From an uncultured Lachnospiraceae bacterium (GTDB taxonomy: Bacteria; Bacillota; Clostridia; Lachnospirales; Lachnospiraceae), in assembly GCA_947588845.1 (NCBI GenBank), contig CANQAR010000002.1, forward strand, positions 1 to 64,000: a DNA stretch of 64,000 bases, given 5' to 3'. The translations under genes and the position numbers were made by a program. Below the pieces are notes generated by a model. The model made no database searches. It was not told the DNA's origin and worked only from the letters and a program-made list of their open reading frames with translations. This document shows positions 55,666 through 64,000 of the stretch, one piece after another; the stretch's first letter is position 1, and every line of letters starts with the position of its first letter.

Positions 55666-56931
55666 TCAATACAGACTCCCCGGAAAAGAGAAGTTCTTCG
55701 CCAGCCGCAGCAGCGTCAGTCTCCTCCGGACATACGGACAGAGCCGCAGCGTCAGATCCTTTTTGTCCGCGGACATCCCCAGATCTTCCATGCGTGTCAC
55801 ACAGCCGGCATCGGCAAGCAGACGGCGCATTCTGCCGCTCTCCGGCAGGGCCGCAAGCTCCTGCGCGATCAGCGGCAGCTTTGATTCAAGATCCGCAAGA
55901 TCAAGTCCTTCCATCAGGTTCGGATCGTTCTCTTCAAGAGCGTCCTGGTATTTCCCTTTCGCCCCAAACGTCTCCTGCAGCAGTTCCGTCTCATAGGCGC
56001 GTCCGTCCACAACTTTGCAGGTTCCTTTCTCAATCGCTTTTCGGATTTTCTCATAATATTCCAGGCAGAGAATCAGGCCGACTGACACCTTCTCGCCATG
56101 CAGCGCGTCTATATAATCGTTTATAATCTCCATCTCCCAGAGATGCGAGACATGATGCTCCGCACCGGAAGCCGGCCGGGAATTCCCGATCATCTGCATC
56201 GCAAGACCGGACAGAATCAGCGCGTACATCAGCTTCTCCATACACGCCGGATTTCCGTCTCTGATCTGATCCAGCACGCTTTCCACCTCACGCACCGCCT
56301 CAAACTCCAGACGGCTGACGGTCTCACAGTAATATTCCCCCGTCACAATATGGCTTATTTTCCAGTCCAGCAGAGAAGTATATTTCCCCATCAGGTCTGA
56401 AATACCGGACGCTGTCAGCCGGAACGGCGCCTTTGCAAAAATATCCGTGTCCGCAAGCACATACATCGGCGCCACTGCTGTGAGCGTCTTCTTCATTCCA
56501 TGCCAGGTCATTGCGGCGACTGTCGACACAAATCCATCCACGCTGGCAGCTGTCGGCACGGAAATAAAATTCAGCCCCCTCGTATATGCCACGTAGCGTG
56601 TCAGATCATGAATCGTTCCGGAACCGACCGCAACCAGCACATCCGCCTCACCGTCAAGACATTTCTGCACCTTCTCCACATAACTGTCGTTTGCGTGGAT
56701 ATCACTGCCCGTCACCTCAAGAACCTCCAGCGCCGCAAAATAATCCTTCATGCTCTCCAGCGCCGCCTTCTTTGTGTTCGCGTCACAGACGATCACCGGG
56801 TGTTTATAGTCTCTCAGTAATTTTCCAAGCCTGCTCACTGCCCCCGGCTCGATCCAGACACCTTTCACTGTAATTTTATGTTCATGACCGCACGCACACG
56901 GCCTGGTAAAACGATGCAACTCTACATTCAT
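55666..56931 (-). CDS. sn-glycerol-1-phosphate dehydrogenase (AraM/EgsA family)
   Basis: IVCDANTKKAALESMKDYF, VAVGSGTIHDLTRYVAYTRGLNFISVPTAASVDGFVSTVAAMT, GAEHHVSHLWEM. Confidence 0.9.
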   Translation of the reverse strand: MNVELHRFTRPCACGHEHKITVKGVWIEPGAVSRLGKLLRDYKHPVIVCDANTKKAALESMKDYFAALEVLEVTGSDIHANDSYVEKVQKCLDGEADVLVAVGSGTIHDLTRYVAYTRGLNFISVPTAASVDGFVSTVAAMTWHGMKKTLTAVAPMYVLADTDIFAKAPFRLTASGISDLMGKYTSLLDWKISHIVTGEYYCETVSRLEFEAVREVESVLDQIRDGNPACMEKLMYALILSGLAMQMIGNSRPASGAEHHVSHLWEMEIINDYIDALHGEKVSVGLILCLEYYEKIRKAIEKGTCKVVDGRAYETELLQETFGAKGKYQDALEENDPNLMEGLDLADLESKLPLIAQELAALPESGRMRRLLADAGCVTRMEDLGMSADKKDLTLRLCPYVRRRLTLLRLAKNFSFPGSLY

Positions 56932-57102
56932 AATAACTTTCCTCCAGTAATTCAGTCCGATCAGTCTTCCTGCATTCCGGCACCGTCACTTTTCGCGTCC
57001 GCTTCCCCGATGCCTGTCCGCTTCTGAAATTTCCTGCTTCCCTTTCCTGCCGCACATTTCGTCCCCTACCTGACAACACAGACGCTGAGACATTTTCATC
57101 TT

Positions 57103-57738
57103 TTAGCACGGTTCCAGAACATCGGCAAGTTCTTCAAACGTCCTGATCACAGCGGCCGCTCCTTCGGTATTTCCAAATCCATAGGCCGCAAACACAAACG
57201 GAACACCTGCTTCCTCTGAAGCCTCAAAATCTCCCTGCGTGTCCCCCACATAGACCGGCCGTTCGAAACAGTTTCTTCCGACCAGAAGTTTTATATTATC
57301 CGCTTTGTTCCTTCCGGTATTACCATAACACTCGAAATCCCGGACGTACGGCGCAAGCCCTGTCTTTCTCAAAAACAGTTCGATATAGCCTGCCTGACAG
57401 TTGCTCACAATGCAGACGGCATATTTTTCAGACAGCTTTTTTACCGTCCGGACCACTCCCGGATAACAGAGGTCGCTTTCATCTTCCTCCAGTCCCTGCT
57501 CTTCATATTCACAGCAGGTATCCATGATACGATACCGTATCTCCTCGTCTGTCTGCGGCAAAAGCAGATCGGCGATTACTTTCATGGTCTTTCCAAAAAG
57601 CTGTTTCAGCATATCTGCAGTCACAGTCATATCCGTACAGCCTCCCTCACGTACCGCGCGTGTCCAGGCTTTCGCCACAACAGGCGTGGAATCCCAGAGC
57701 GTGCCGTCTACATCCAGAATAATACTGTCTGTTCTCAT
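57103..57738 (-). CDS. HAD-family hydrolase (phosphoglycolate phosphatase-like)
   Basis: IILDVDGTLWDSTPVVAKAW, IVSNCQAGYIELF, YVGDTQGDFEASEEAGVPFVFA. Confidence 0.9.
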   Translation of the reverse strand: MRTDSIILDVDGTLWDSTPVVAKAWTRAVREGGCTDMTVTADMLKQLFGKTMKVIADLLLPQTDEEIRYRIMDTCCEYEEQGLEEDESDLCYPGVVRTVKKLSEKYAVCIVSNCQAGYIELFLRKTGLAPYVRDFECYGNTGRNKADNIKLLVGRNCFERPVYVGDTQGDFEASEEAGVPFVFAAYGFGNTEGAAAVIRTFEELADVLEPC

Positions 57739-57833
57739 AAATTATTTTCTCCCTTATCATCTTTTGTCAAATATTACTGCCCCATTATAGGGGTATTTTA
57801 CGTAATTTTCAAGTCCGGTCTGCGCGCCGCTTG

Positions 57834-57862
57834 CGCGCTTTTTCCCTCTGTGCTATACTTTT
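57834..57862 (+). promoter_or_regulatory. Candidate promoter upstream of larC
   Basis: TTGCGC-N17-TATACT with extended TGC before the -10. The -35 lies inside a GCGCGC..GCGCGCTTTTT hairpin. Confidence 0.4.
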
Positions 57863-57960
57863 TCTGTTATCTGCCGCAGTTTAGGACCTGCCTGATTGAA
57901 TCCCGCCGCTGATACGAGTTTGTCACCCATCGCTCAAAGAGGCGACCTGGTATAATCTGC

Positions 57961-58048
57961 ATTTGAGGTGTTTCAAAATTGCGGAAGCACGAAATGCGAA
58001 GCAATTCGTGGCATCATGGGGGCAAAATACCTTTTGACCCCAACATCA
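57961..58048. repeat. Half copy (module A) of the MITE-like element, inverted relative to 59773-59860
   Basis: 88 bp, 81/88 identical to the reverse complement of 59773-59860 by manual alignment. Confidence 0.92.
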
Positions 58049-58075
58049 TAATTTTAAAAGACAGGGGATAATTAA

Positions 58076-59725
58076 ATGAATCAGAAGATACTGTATCTCG
58101 AATGTAACTCCGGAATCAGCGGAGATATGACAGTCGGAGCTCTGCTGGATCTTGGAGCCGACCGGAAAGTGCTTGAAGAGGGGCTCGCCAGTCTGCCGCT
58201 TACCGGTTATACAATCCGGATTACCGACGTATTTAAATCCGGCCTGCGCGCCTGCGATTTTAACGTAATCCTCGATCAGGACAACCACGATCATGACATG
58301 GAATATCTGCACGGCAGCGGGCATACACACGGGCATCACCAGGAGGACTCCGGGCATGTCCATCTCCACACAGAAACCAGCCATGTATTCCGTCATGAAA
58401 GTTCCGGAACCGCTCATCTTCACACGGAAGCTGAACAGCTGCCTCTGCATGAGGTTTCGGCAACCGCACACCTTCACACAGAAACCAGCCACGTGTTCCG
58501 CCATGATAGTTCTGGAACCGCTCATTTTCACACGGAAGCCGAACACCCGCTCCCTCATGAAGTTCCGGAACCTGCAGTCCACCTCCATACAGAAGAAACT
58601 CCTCATAAACACCACCATGACGCCCGCAATCTGCACGATATTCTGCATATCCTGGAACATGGAAATCTGACGAAAGGAGCATTCTTTCTCGCCTCCCGCA
58701 TTTTCACGATCCTGGCGGAAGCAGAAGCTCATGTACACGGAAAATCCATTGAGGAAGTTCACTTCCACGAAGTCGGAGCCGTCGATTCGATCGTGGACAT
58801 CGCCGCTGCCGCTATCTGTATCGACAACCTGAATCCGGACCTGACCGTCATATCCACTCTGACAGACGGCACCGGCATGATCCGCTGCCAGCACGGGCTG
58901 ATCCCGGTGCCCGTCCCCGCCGTATCAGCCATTGTCTCCGCTCACGGCCTGCCCTTGCGCATACGACCGATCGAGGGAGAACTGGTGACTCCGACCGGGG
59001 CCGCCATCGCCGCCGCCCTTCACACGGGCGCCGCTCTCCCGGAGGAATTCCGCATTGTGCGCGTCGGGCTCGGAGCAGGGAAACGCGACTATGCCACTAC
59101 CGGAGTTCTGCGGGCAATGCTGCTGGAAGCGGAAAGTTCTCAGAATCTCCAGCCTTGCAGCCCGGAGACTTTGCAGTTCAGTCAGCATGCAGACTTTGAC
59201 ACGTCAGCAGATACTTCCCGGCACGATCCTCTGTCCGGGAACTCTGTTCCAGGTCAGCCTGCCAAATCCGGCAGTCCAGAACCTCCGATCCTGAAACTGG
59301 AGACAAATATCGACGACTGTACCGGGGAGGCGCTCGCCTTCACCCTTGACCGCCTGATGGAAGCCGGTGCGCTCGACGTCTATTATACGCCGATCTATAT
59401 GAAGAAAAACAGGCCCGCCTGGATGCTCACAGTGCTCTGCCCTCCCACAAAACGCCGGGAGATGGAATCCATCATTTTCCAGAACACGACGACGATCGGC
59501 ATCCGTATGATTGAAATGAACCGCACCCGCCTGGAGCGCCGGATTATCTCCCTGGAAACGCCCTGGGGACCGGCAGATGTGAAATGCTGCCATTTTGATG
59601 GGGAACCCCGGTATTATCCGGAAAACGACAGTGTTGCCCGCCTTGCGAAACAGGAAAACAAAGGCTTCGGCGATATGTACCGCATGATACAGGAATGCGC
59701 TGCAAAGCAGAACACAGTTCCCTGA
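58076..59725 (+). CDS. larC: Nickel pincer cofactor biosynthesis protein LarC (single ORF) with expanded His-rich loop
   Basis: LYLECNSGISGDMTVGALLDLG, VHFHEVGAVDSIVDIAAAAICIDNL, LETNIDDCTGEALAFTLDRLMEAGALDVYYTPIYMKKNRPAWMLTVLC. Confidence 0.93.
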   Translation: MNQKILYLECNSGISGDMTVGALLDLGADRKVLEEGLASLPLTGYTIRITDVFKSGLRACDFNVILDQDNHDHDMEYLHGSGHTHGHHQEDSGHVHLHTETSHVFRHESSGTAHLHTEAEQLPLHEVSATAHLHTETSHVFRHDSSGTAHFHTEAEHPLPHEVPEPAVHLHTEETPHKHHHDARNLHDILHILEHGNLTKGAFFLASRIFTILAEAEAHVHGKSIEEVHFHEVGAVDSIVDIAAAAICIDNLNPDLTVISTLTDGTGMIRCQHGLIPVPVPAVSAIVSAHGLPLRIRPIEGELVTPTGAAIAAALHTGAALPEEFRIVRVGLGAGKRDYATTGVLRAMLLEAESSQNLQPCSPETLQFSQHADFDTSADTSRHDPLSGNSVPGQPAKSGSPEPPILKLETNIDDCTGEALAFTLDRLMEAGALDVYYTPIYMKKNRPAWMLTVLCPPTKRREMESIIFQNTTTIGIRMIEMNRTRLERRIISLETPWGPADVKCCHFDGEPRYYPENDSVARLAKQENKGFGDMYRMIQECAAKQNTVP

Positions 59726-59772
59726 TATATGCTTCGCAAAGGTTCTGAACGTACAGCACTTTATCCGTAATA

Positions 59773-59967
59773 TGATGCTGGGGTCAAAAGGGATTTTGCC
59801 CCCATGATGCCACGAATTGCTCCGCATTTCATGCTCACGCAATTCTGAAACACCTCAAATCCGCACATTTTTCCATGAAAAATGGCTCCTTTTCGGTGTT
59901 TTTGGGGTCTCAGTGTCATGCTTTTCCATGTGAACATGGAACGCATGACCTTTCGACCCTGGCATCA
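59773..59967. mobile_element. MITE-like element, full copy (modules A+B) with imperfect 19-bp terminal inverted repeats
   Basis: TIRs TGATGCTGGGGTCAAAAGG / TGATGCCAGGGTCGAAAGG (16/19), flanked by TAATA(T) on both sides. Internal hairpin TCATGC..TTCCATG/CATGGAA..GCATGA. No coding capacity. Confidence 0.75.
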
Positions 59968-60089
59968 TAATATTACAGATAAATTTGCCGGAACACAAAA
60001 CGAGGGCCGTCGGAAAATGTCTGGCAGGGCTTGTTACAAATCCGTTATTCCTCTTCCCGACAGCCCCGTTTATGGAAATTCACTGTTAT

Positions 60090-60680
60090 TTAACCCAACG
60101 TTTCCAGAATACACTGCCACTCCCGCACCAGTCTTTCCAGAGAGTAAGACGCGTTCGCCGGACTGGTCGACGGAAGACCGACAGCCTCAGCCCCATACCT
60201 GTCCCTTTGATATTTTTCAAACAGCCGTTTCGCTGTTCCTCCATTCGTATAAATCCGCTGAATGGGGCTGCTGTCCAGAATCAGGCTCAGATCCGTCACC
60301 TTCGCATTTCGGATACTGCTGTCACTCGACCCGATAATCTCGCAGGAATCGATCACATCCCACAGGGCAATATGGTTTCCGCGCAGAAATGCCTTCTTTT
60401 CCTCCACACTCAGAGGAAGAGGCTCTTTCAGCAGTTCCGCAAGAACCTTCCAGAAACGGTTCTGCGGATGGCCGTAATAAAACTGCTGTTCCCGTGACTT
60501 GACCGAAGGGAAACTCCCAAGGATCAAAATTCGGCTGTTCTCGTCATAAAACGGCGGGAACTCATGTGTCAATTGCTGATATACGCCCTGTTTTCCGGTT
60601 TTCCGGAAGTTCCTGGCTGGCTGCCTCACGGACTTTTCAGTTTTTTGAATCCTTTCCTCTTTTGTGTCTGTCTGTTTCAT
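60090..60680 (-). CDS. Uracil-DNA glycosylase superfamily protein, DNA-deoxyinosine glycosylase-like
   Basis: ILILGSFPSVKSREQQFYYGHPQNRFWKVLAELL, LWDVIDSCEIIGSSDSSI, LPSTSPANA. Confidence 0.85.
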   Translation of the reverse strand: MKQTDTKEERIQKTEKSVRQPARNFRKTGKQGVYQQLTHEFPPFYDENSRILILGSFPSVKSREQQFYYGHPQNRFWKVLAELLKEPLPLSVEEKKAFLRGNHIALWDVIDSCEIIGSSDSSIRNAKVTDLSLILDSSPIQRIYTNGGTAKRLFEKYQRDRYGAEAVGLPSTSPANASYSLERLVREWQCILETLG

Positions 60681-60717
60681 TTTGGCTCTCCTGATCCCCT
60701 GTAAATATCTTCATGAA

Positions 60718-62586
60718 CTACTCTGCTTTAATTTTTACCTTTTTGCCCGAAAATGCAATTCCAAATTTCAGTATATTTCTTATTCCTTCTTCCCGCATTT
60801 CAGAATTATACTCTCTATCTTTAATCTGTGTCAGTGCTTCTTCAGCCAATGTCTCCAGTGCGTCTGCATCCAGGCCTTTCTTCCATTTTAATTCCATGAT
60901 AATTCCTGGATACTTACTCTCTCTGGGAATCAGGCTGATATCATACCTTCCGTCCCCGGATTCTCGATTCGATTTGATCTTATAGTGATTATCCATCAAA
61001 GAAACCAGACCAAGCGTAAGTCCATGGTAAAAACCCTCTGCACCGGCATCATAAAAACTGACAGACTTATTCATATACTCTGCAACCGCTTTCTGAAGCC
61101 TTTTAAAATCATTTGCATAAAGGCTTTCCGCAATCTTATTTGCCGTGGTTTTTGTAATGGCCCCAATCTGAAGCAAATGTGATAACACTTCATTCTTATA
61201 AACTACCGCAATCTCTTTATTTGGAATAGAAACCTCACATAAATATGTGCCATCTGCCTGAAGCTCCTTCTTCAGCGTTTTCAGATATCCTGCCACCAGC
61301 AGAAGGCTGTAGATATTAGCCGGATCTTCCGTCAGGGATCTGTATACCACATTCTGGTCAATTCTCACAATAACCTGCTCTCCCTGTAATAAAGCATATA
61401 ACTTTTCTGTAATATCCTCCGCAGCAGCCTTCAAGACATTTTCAAGCACTTCATTCTTTCCTGTATTCACCCAGTATGCCTGCGGAATACATCCCTTCGA
61501 AATATAGCTGATTACAGACCAGGGATTGTAGATTTCCGTACTTCCAAACAGATAACCGTCATACCATTCTCTAAGCTCTGCCTCTTTGTCCATCATTTCA
61601 TAATATTCCAGCATCTCATGGACTTCCTGACAGGTAAATCCAAAGTAGCTGTCGTATTCTTCATCCATCACAGAATTTACAGTCAGATTATTAAGACCGC
61701 TGAAGATGCTCTCCTGAGCTATACGCAGAACTCCGGTAAGAAAACCATAGGAAAGATTCTTATTATCTTTAAAAGCTCCTGAGAAAAAATTTCTCATAAA
61801 GCTGATGATTTCATCATAAAAATCCTTCGAATACCCTTCCTGAATCGGCGTATCATACTCATCGATAATAATGACCGGAGCCCTTCCATAATGTTTCGCC
61901 AGCATTCTGGACAAATTCTCCAAAGAAGATGTAAGCTCCACTTCATCTGCGTTCCCGGCCAGAATTTTTGCAAAATATTCTTTCTCATGGTCTGCCAGCC
62001 CATCGCTTTTCTGTAATTCCAGATGTCTTCCAAACTCGGCCTGCAGCAGTCCCTTAAACTTATCAATCGTTTCTTTCCAGGAATCGAATTTCACATCTTT
62101 AAAGGACAGAAAAATAACCGGATACTTTCCTTGATGGGAGCGATATTCACTGCCGCATTTCCAGATAGCTTTATCCCGAAAATACTTACTTGTGTCTTCT
62201 TCTGATATTTCAAAGAAAACTCTGAGCATATCCATATTCAAAGTTTTTCCAAATCTTCTCGGTCTTGTAAACAGCGATACCAGTGGCCTCCGTTCCAGAA
62301 AATCCTTAATAAGCAGCGTCTTATCGACATAGTAATACTCTGACTGTGCACGGGCATAATCAGAAATGCCAATTGGAAGAGGCTTTATTCCTTTTGTATT
62401 TTTCTTACCATATCTTCCGGATGAAGAGCGACCATCTGCCGGCTTTTTTGCCTCATCAGGAATCTGCCAGTTTTTACCATTCTTAACTGCGCCGGGAATT
62501 TTTCCGGATCTGCAGAATGCGGTAACTGTACGTTCCGTAACATTCCATATCGCTGCCATTTCCCTGCTGGTCTTCATCTCGCTCAT
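60718..62586 (-). CDS. AAA-ATPase-like / PD-(D/E)XK nuclease-like protein with N-terminal helix-turn-helix domain
   Basis: N-terminal TSREMAAIWNVTERTVTAFCRSGKIPGAVKNGKNWQIP (excisionase/MerR-like HTH); LPIGISDYARAQSEYYYVDKTLLIKDFLERRPLVSLFTRPRRFGKTLNMDML; C-terminal GRYDISLIPRESKYPGIIMELKWKK. Confidence 0.88.
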   Translation of the reverse strand: MSEMKTSREMAAIWNVTERTVTAFCRSGKIPGAVKNGKNWQIPDEAKKPADGRSSSGRYGKKNTKGIKPLPIGISDYARAQSEYYYVDKTLLIKDFLERRPLVSLFTRPRRFGKTLNMDMLRVFFEISEEDTSKYFRDKAIWKCGSEYRSHQGKYPVIFLSFKDVKFDSWKETIDKFKGLLQAEFGRHLELQKSDGLADHEKEYFAKILAGNADEVELTSSLENLSRMLAKHYGRAPVIIIDEYDTPIQEGYSKDFYDEIISFMRNFFSGAFKDNKNLSYGFLTGVLRIAQESIFSGLNNLTVNSVMDEEYDSYFGFTCQEVHEMLEYYEMMDKEAELREWYDGYLFGSTEIYNPWSVISYISKGCIPQAYWVNTGKNEVLENVLKAAAEDITEKLYALLQGEQVIVRIDQNVVYRSLTEDPANIYSLLLVAGYLKTLKKELQADGTYLCEVSIPNKEIAVVYKNEVLSHLLQIGAITKTTANKIAESLYANDFKRLQKAVAEYMNKSVSFYDAGAEGFYHGLTLGLVSLMDNHYKIKSNRESGDGRYDISLIPRESKYPGIIMELKWKKGLDADALETLAEEALTQIKDREYNSEMREEGIRNILKFGIAFSGKKVKIKAE

Positions 62587-62614
62587 CTCCCATCCATTAC
62601 CCGACCTTCCCTGA

Positions 62615-62644
62615 TTCATAACCTTTCCGACCTCTGCATACACT
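62615..62644 (+). promoter_or_regulatory. Possible SigE-like promoter upstream of spoIIID
   Basis: TTCATA ... CATACACT ahead of the spoIIID start; loose match only. Confidence 0.3.
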
Positions 62645-62674
62645 GTAAAAACAGGCTTCCCGGGGGATTTTTCC

Positions 62675-62932
62675 TTGAAGGATTACATAGAAGAGCGGGT
62701 ACTTAACATAGCAAACTATATCATTGACAACGGCACCACCGTGCGCGACGCCGCAAAAAAATTCGGAATCAGCAAAAGTACGGTACACAAAGACGTGACG
62801 GAACGTCTCGGCCAGCTCAACCCTTCTCTCGCTGCCGAGACGCGCAAAGTACTCGACGTAAACAAAAAGGAACGGCATATCCGCGGCGGACTCGCGACGC
62901 GGGAGAAATATCTGCATCAGCATTCCTGCTAA
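62675..62932 (+). CDS. spoIIID: Sporulation transcriptional regulator SpoIIID
   Basis: MKDYIEERVLNIANYIIDNGTTVRDAAKKFGISKSTVHKDVTERL...RGGLATREKYL. Confidence 0.96.
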   Translation: MKDYIEERVLNIANYIIDNGTTVRDAAKKFGISKSTVHKDVTERLGQLNPSLAAETRKVLDVNKKERHIRGGLATREKYLHQHSC

Positions 62933-62937
62933 ACGAT

Positions 62938-62985
62938 CGAGCAGGAGGATGTTTTCCTCCTGCTCTCCGCGCGACCCGGATAAAC
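62938..62985. terminator. Hairpin between convergent spoIIID and nudC (terminator-like; shares sequence with 48253 repeat)
   Basis: GAGCAGGAGGATGTTTTCCTCCTGCTC stem-loop, followed by CCGCGCGACCCGG as at 48253. Confidence 0.5.
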
Positions 62986-63020
62986 CAAAGTCAGCACCCC
63001 ACGGCAGAAACCTGCTCTGC

Positions 63021-63854
63021 TCACAGACCTCCGTCCTTAAATACCTGCATCATCTCCCGCGTCAGGCTTATTCCATCATTCTCGGGAATTTCATCCCTGG
63101 TGCACCATCTTGCAAGAGAGAGCTCATGATCGTCAAGATGGACCGTATCATCCCCGTCAAGCTCGGCAAAGAATCCAAACAGCAGCGTATCCGTGAAAGA
63201 CCAGGGCTGACTCTTGTAGTACTTCAGATTTTTTACTTTAAGGCCGGTCTCCTCCATCACTTCCCGGTGCACCGTTTCCTCAATCGTCTCCCCGATCTCG
63301 GCAAACCCGGCGATCAGTGCGTACCGCTTGAAATCACGGTCCGCATATTTCGTCAGAAGCAGCCTGTCTCCATGCATCACCCCGACAATCACAGCTGGAC
63401 AGATCTTCGGATATTCCGTCTGACCGCACGCAGGACATTTCATCATCCGCTCTTTTTCATCGTGAACCATCGGCTTTCCACATGCAGGACAAAAACGCCG
63501 CGCATGGTACCATCCCCAGAGCTGATAGCCCGTCACTCCGGCGAATGCAGCCTCTGCAGGACCATTCTGCCTCAGTCCGGATATCTTCATCCATTCTGCC
63601 CCCGGAAATTTTTCCTCCAAAAGATCCTGTACCAGGTAATAATTTATCCCATCGACTGCAAACAGGTACGTATACGCGCCGGCTTCCTCCGGCTGTGCCT
63701 TTTCAACCTCTTCATAGGTCAAAAATGAAAGACCATTTTCCTGTTTTCTCAAAAAAATCTCATTTTTCCGATAGCAAAGCATACGGCTGTCCTTTTGTGG
63801 GACAGTCGGCCGGTATTCATTGCGATATCTTCCTGTACCAATATCCTGAATCAT
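63021..63854 (-). CDS. nudC: NAD(+) diphosphatase / NADH pyrophosphatase (Nudix)
   Basis: Zn ribbon CPACGKPM...CPACGQTEYPKICPAVIVGV, Nudix box GFAEIGETIEETVHREVMEETGLKV. Confidence 0.93.
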   Translation of the reverse strand: MIQDIGTGRYRNEYRPTVPQKDSRMLCYRKNEIFLRKQENGLSFLTYEEVEKAQPEEAGAYTYLFAVDGINYYLVQDLLEEKFPGAEWMKISGLRQNGPAEAAFAGVTGYQLWGWYHARRFCPACGKPMVHDEKERMMKCPACGQTEYPKICPAVIVGVMHGDRLLLTKYADRDFKRYALIAGFAEIGETIEETVHREVMEETGLKVKNLKYYKSQPWSFTDTLLFGFFAELDGDDTVHLDDHELSLARWCTRDEIPENDGISLTREMMQVFKDGGL

Positions 63855-64000
63855 AACAAATTCTTCCCTTCAAGTTTCCTGTTATTTTTTACATAAAACT
63901 TACTGCGCCGAATTTCTTCCGCAAATTCATGTATGTTCTTCGGAATGTTTGTGCCCGGAAGGCATACTTTTGTTTTCCGCCGCTGCTAATTCCATGTAAA

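Noticed and set aside
57834-58075. Possible Ni- or other ligand riboswitch in the long larC leader
   Set aside because: No recognisable NiCo-type or other known riboswitch consensus; the leader is largely explained by a GC-rich hairpin and the module A repeat.
59761-59946. ORF MRSMFTWKSMTLRPQKHRKGAIFHGKMCGFEVFQNC... and plus-strand MAPFRCFWGLSVMLFHVN... ORFs at 53960 and 59882
   Set aside because: Encoded by the MITE-like element itself; recurrence reflects the repeat and not a protein family.

Overview
The window reads as a Clostridia/Lachnospiraceae-type chromosomal segment (inference from gene content, sporulation genes and repeat families). Almost all genes are on the minus strand. From left to right: the N-terminus of a PASTA-type kinase, then PP2C, rlmN, rsmB, a YugP-like protease, fmt, def, priA and murE; a sugar ABC transporter (permease, ATPase, binding protein); gltD/gltB; a CPBP protease; a four-gene locus with a receptor-like Ser/Thr kinase, a 1.8-kaa Glu-rich double-anchored repeat protein, a YARHG protein and a membrane protein; an amidase fused to an apparently dead serine-hydrolase domain; HD, HAD and Fn3-like genes; a 10-gene Mrp/Mbh-like antiporter cluster with four NuoL/M/N-like subunits; FAH, aspartate kinase, ALDH, Fe-ADH, SCP2-like and MarR genes; spoVAE/spoVAD; GNAT, plsC, a G1P dehydrogenase and a HAD phosphatase; larC on the plus strand; a DNA glycosylase; an HTH-AAA-PDDEXK protein; spoIIID on the plus strand; and nudC. 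No rRNA, tRNA, CRISPR array or transposase was recognised. The least explained features are several structured intergenic repeat families. One is a ~195-bp MITE-like element whose 88-bp half also occurs inverted on the other side of larC. Another is a multi-hairpin element whose two copies show compensatory stem changes.
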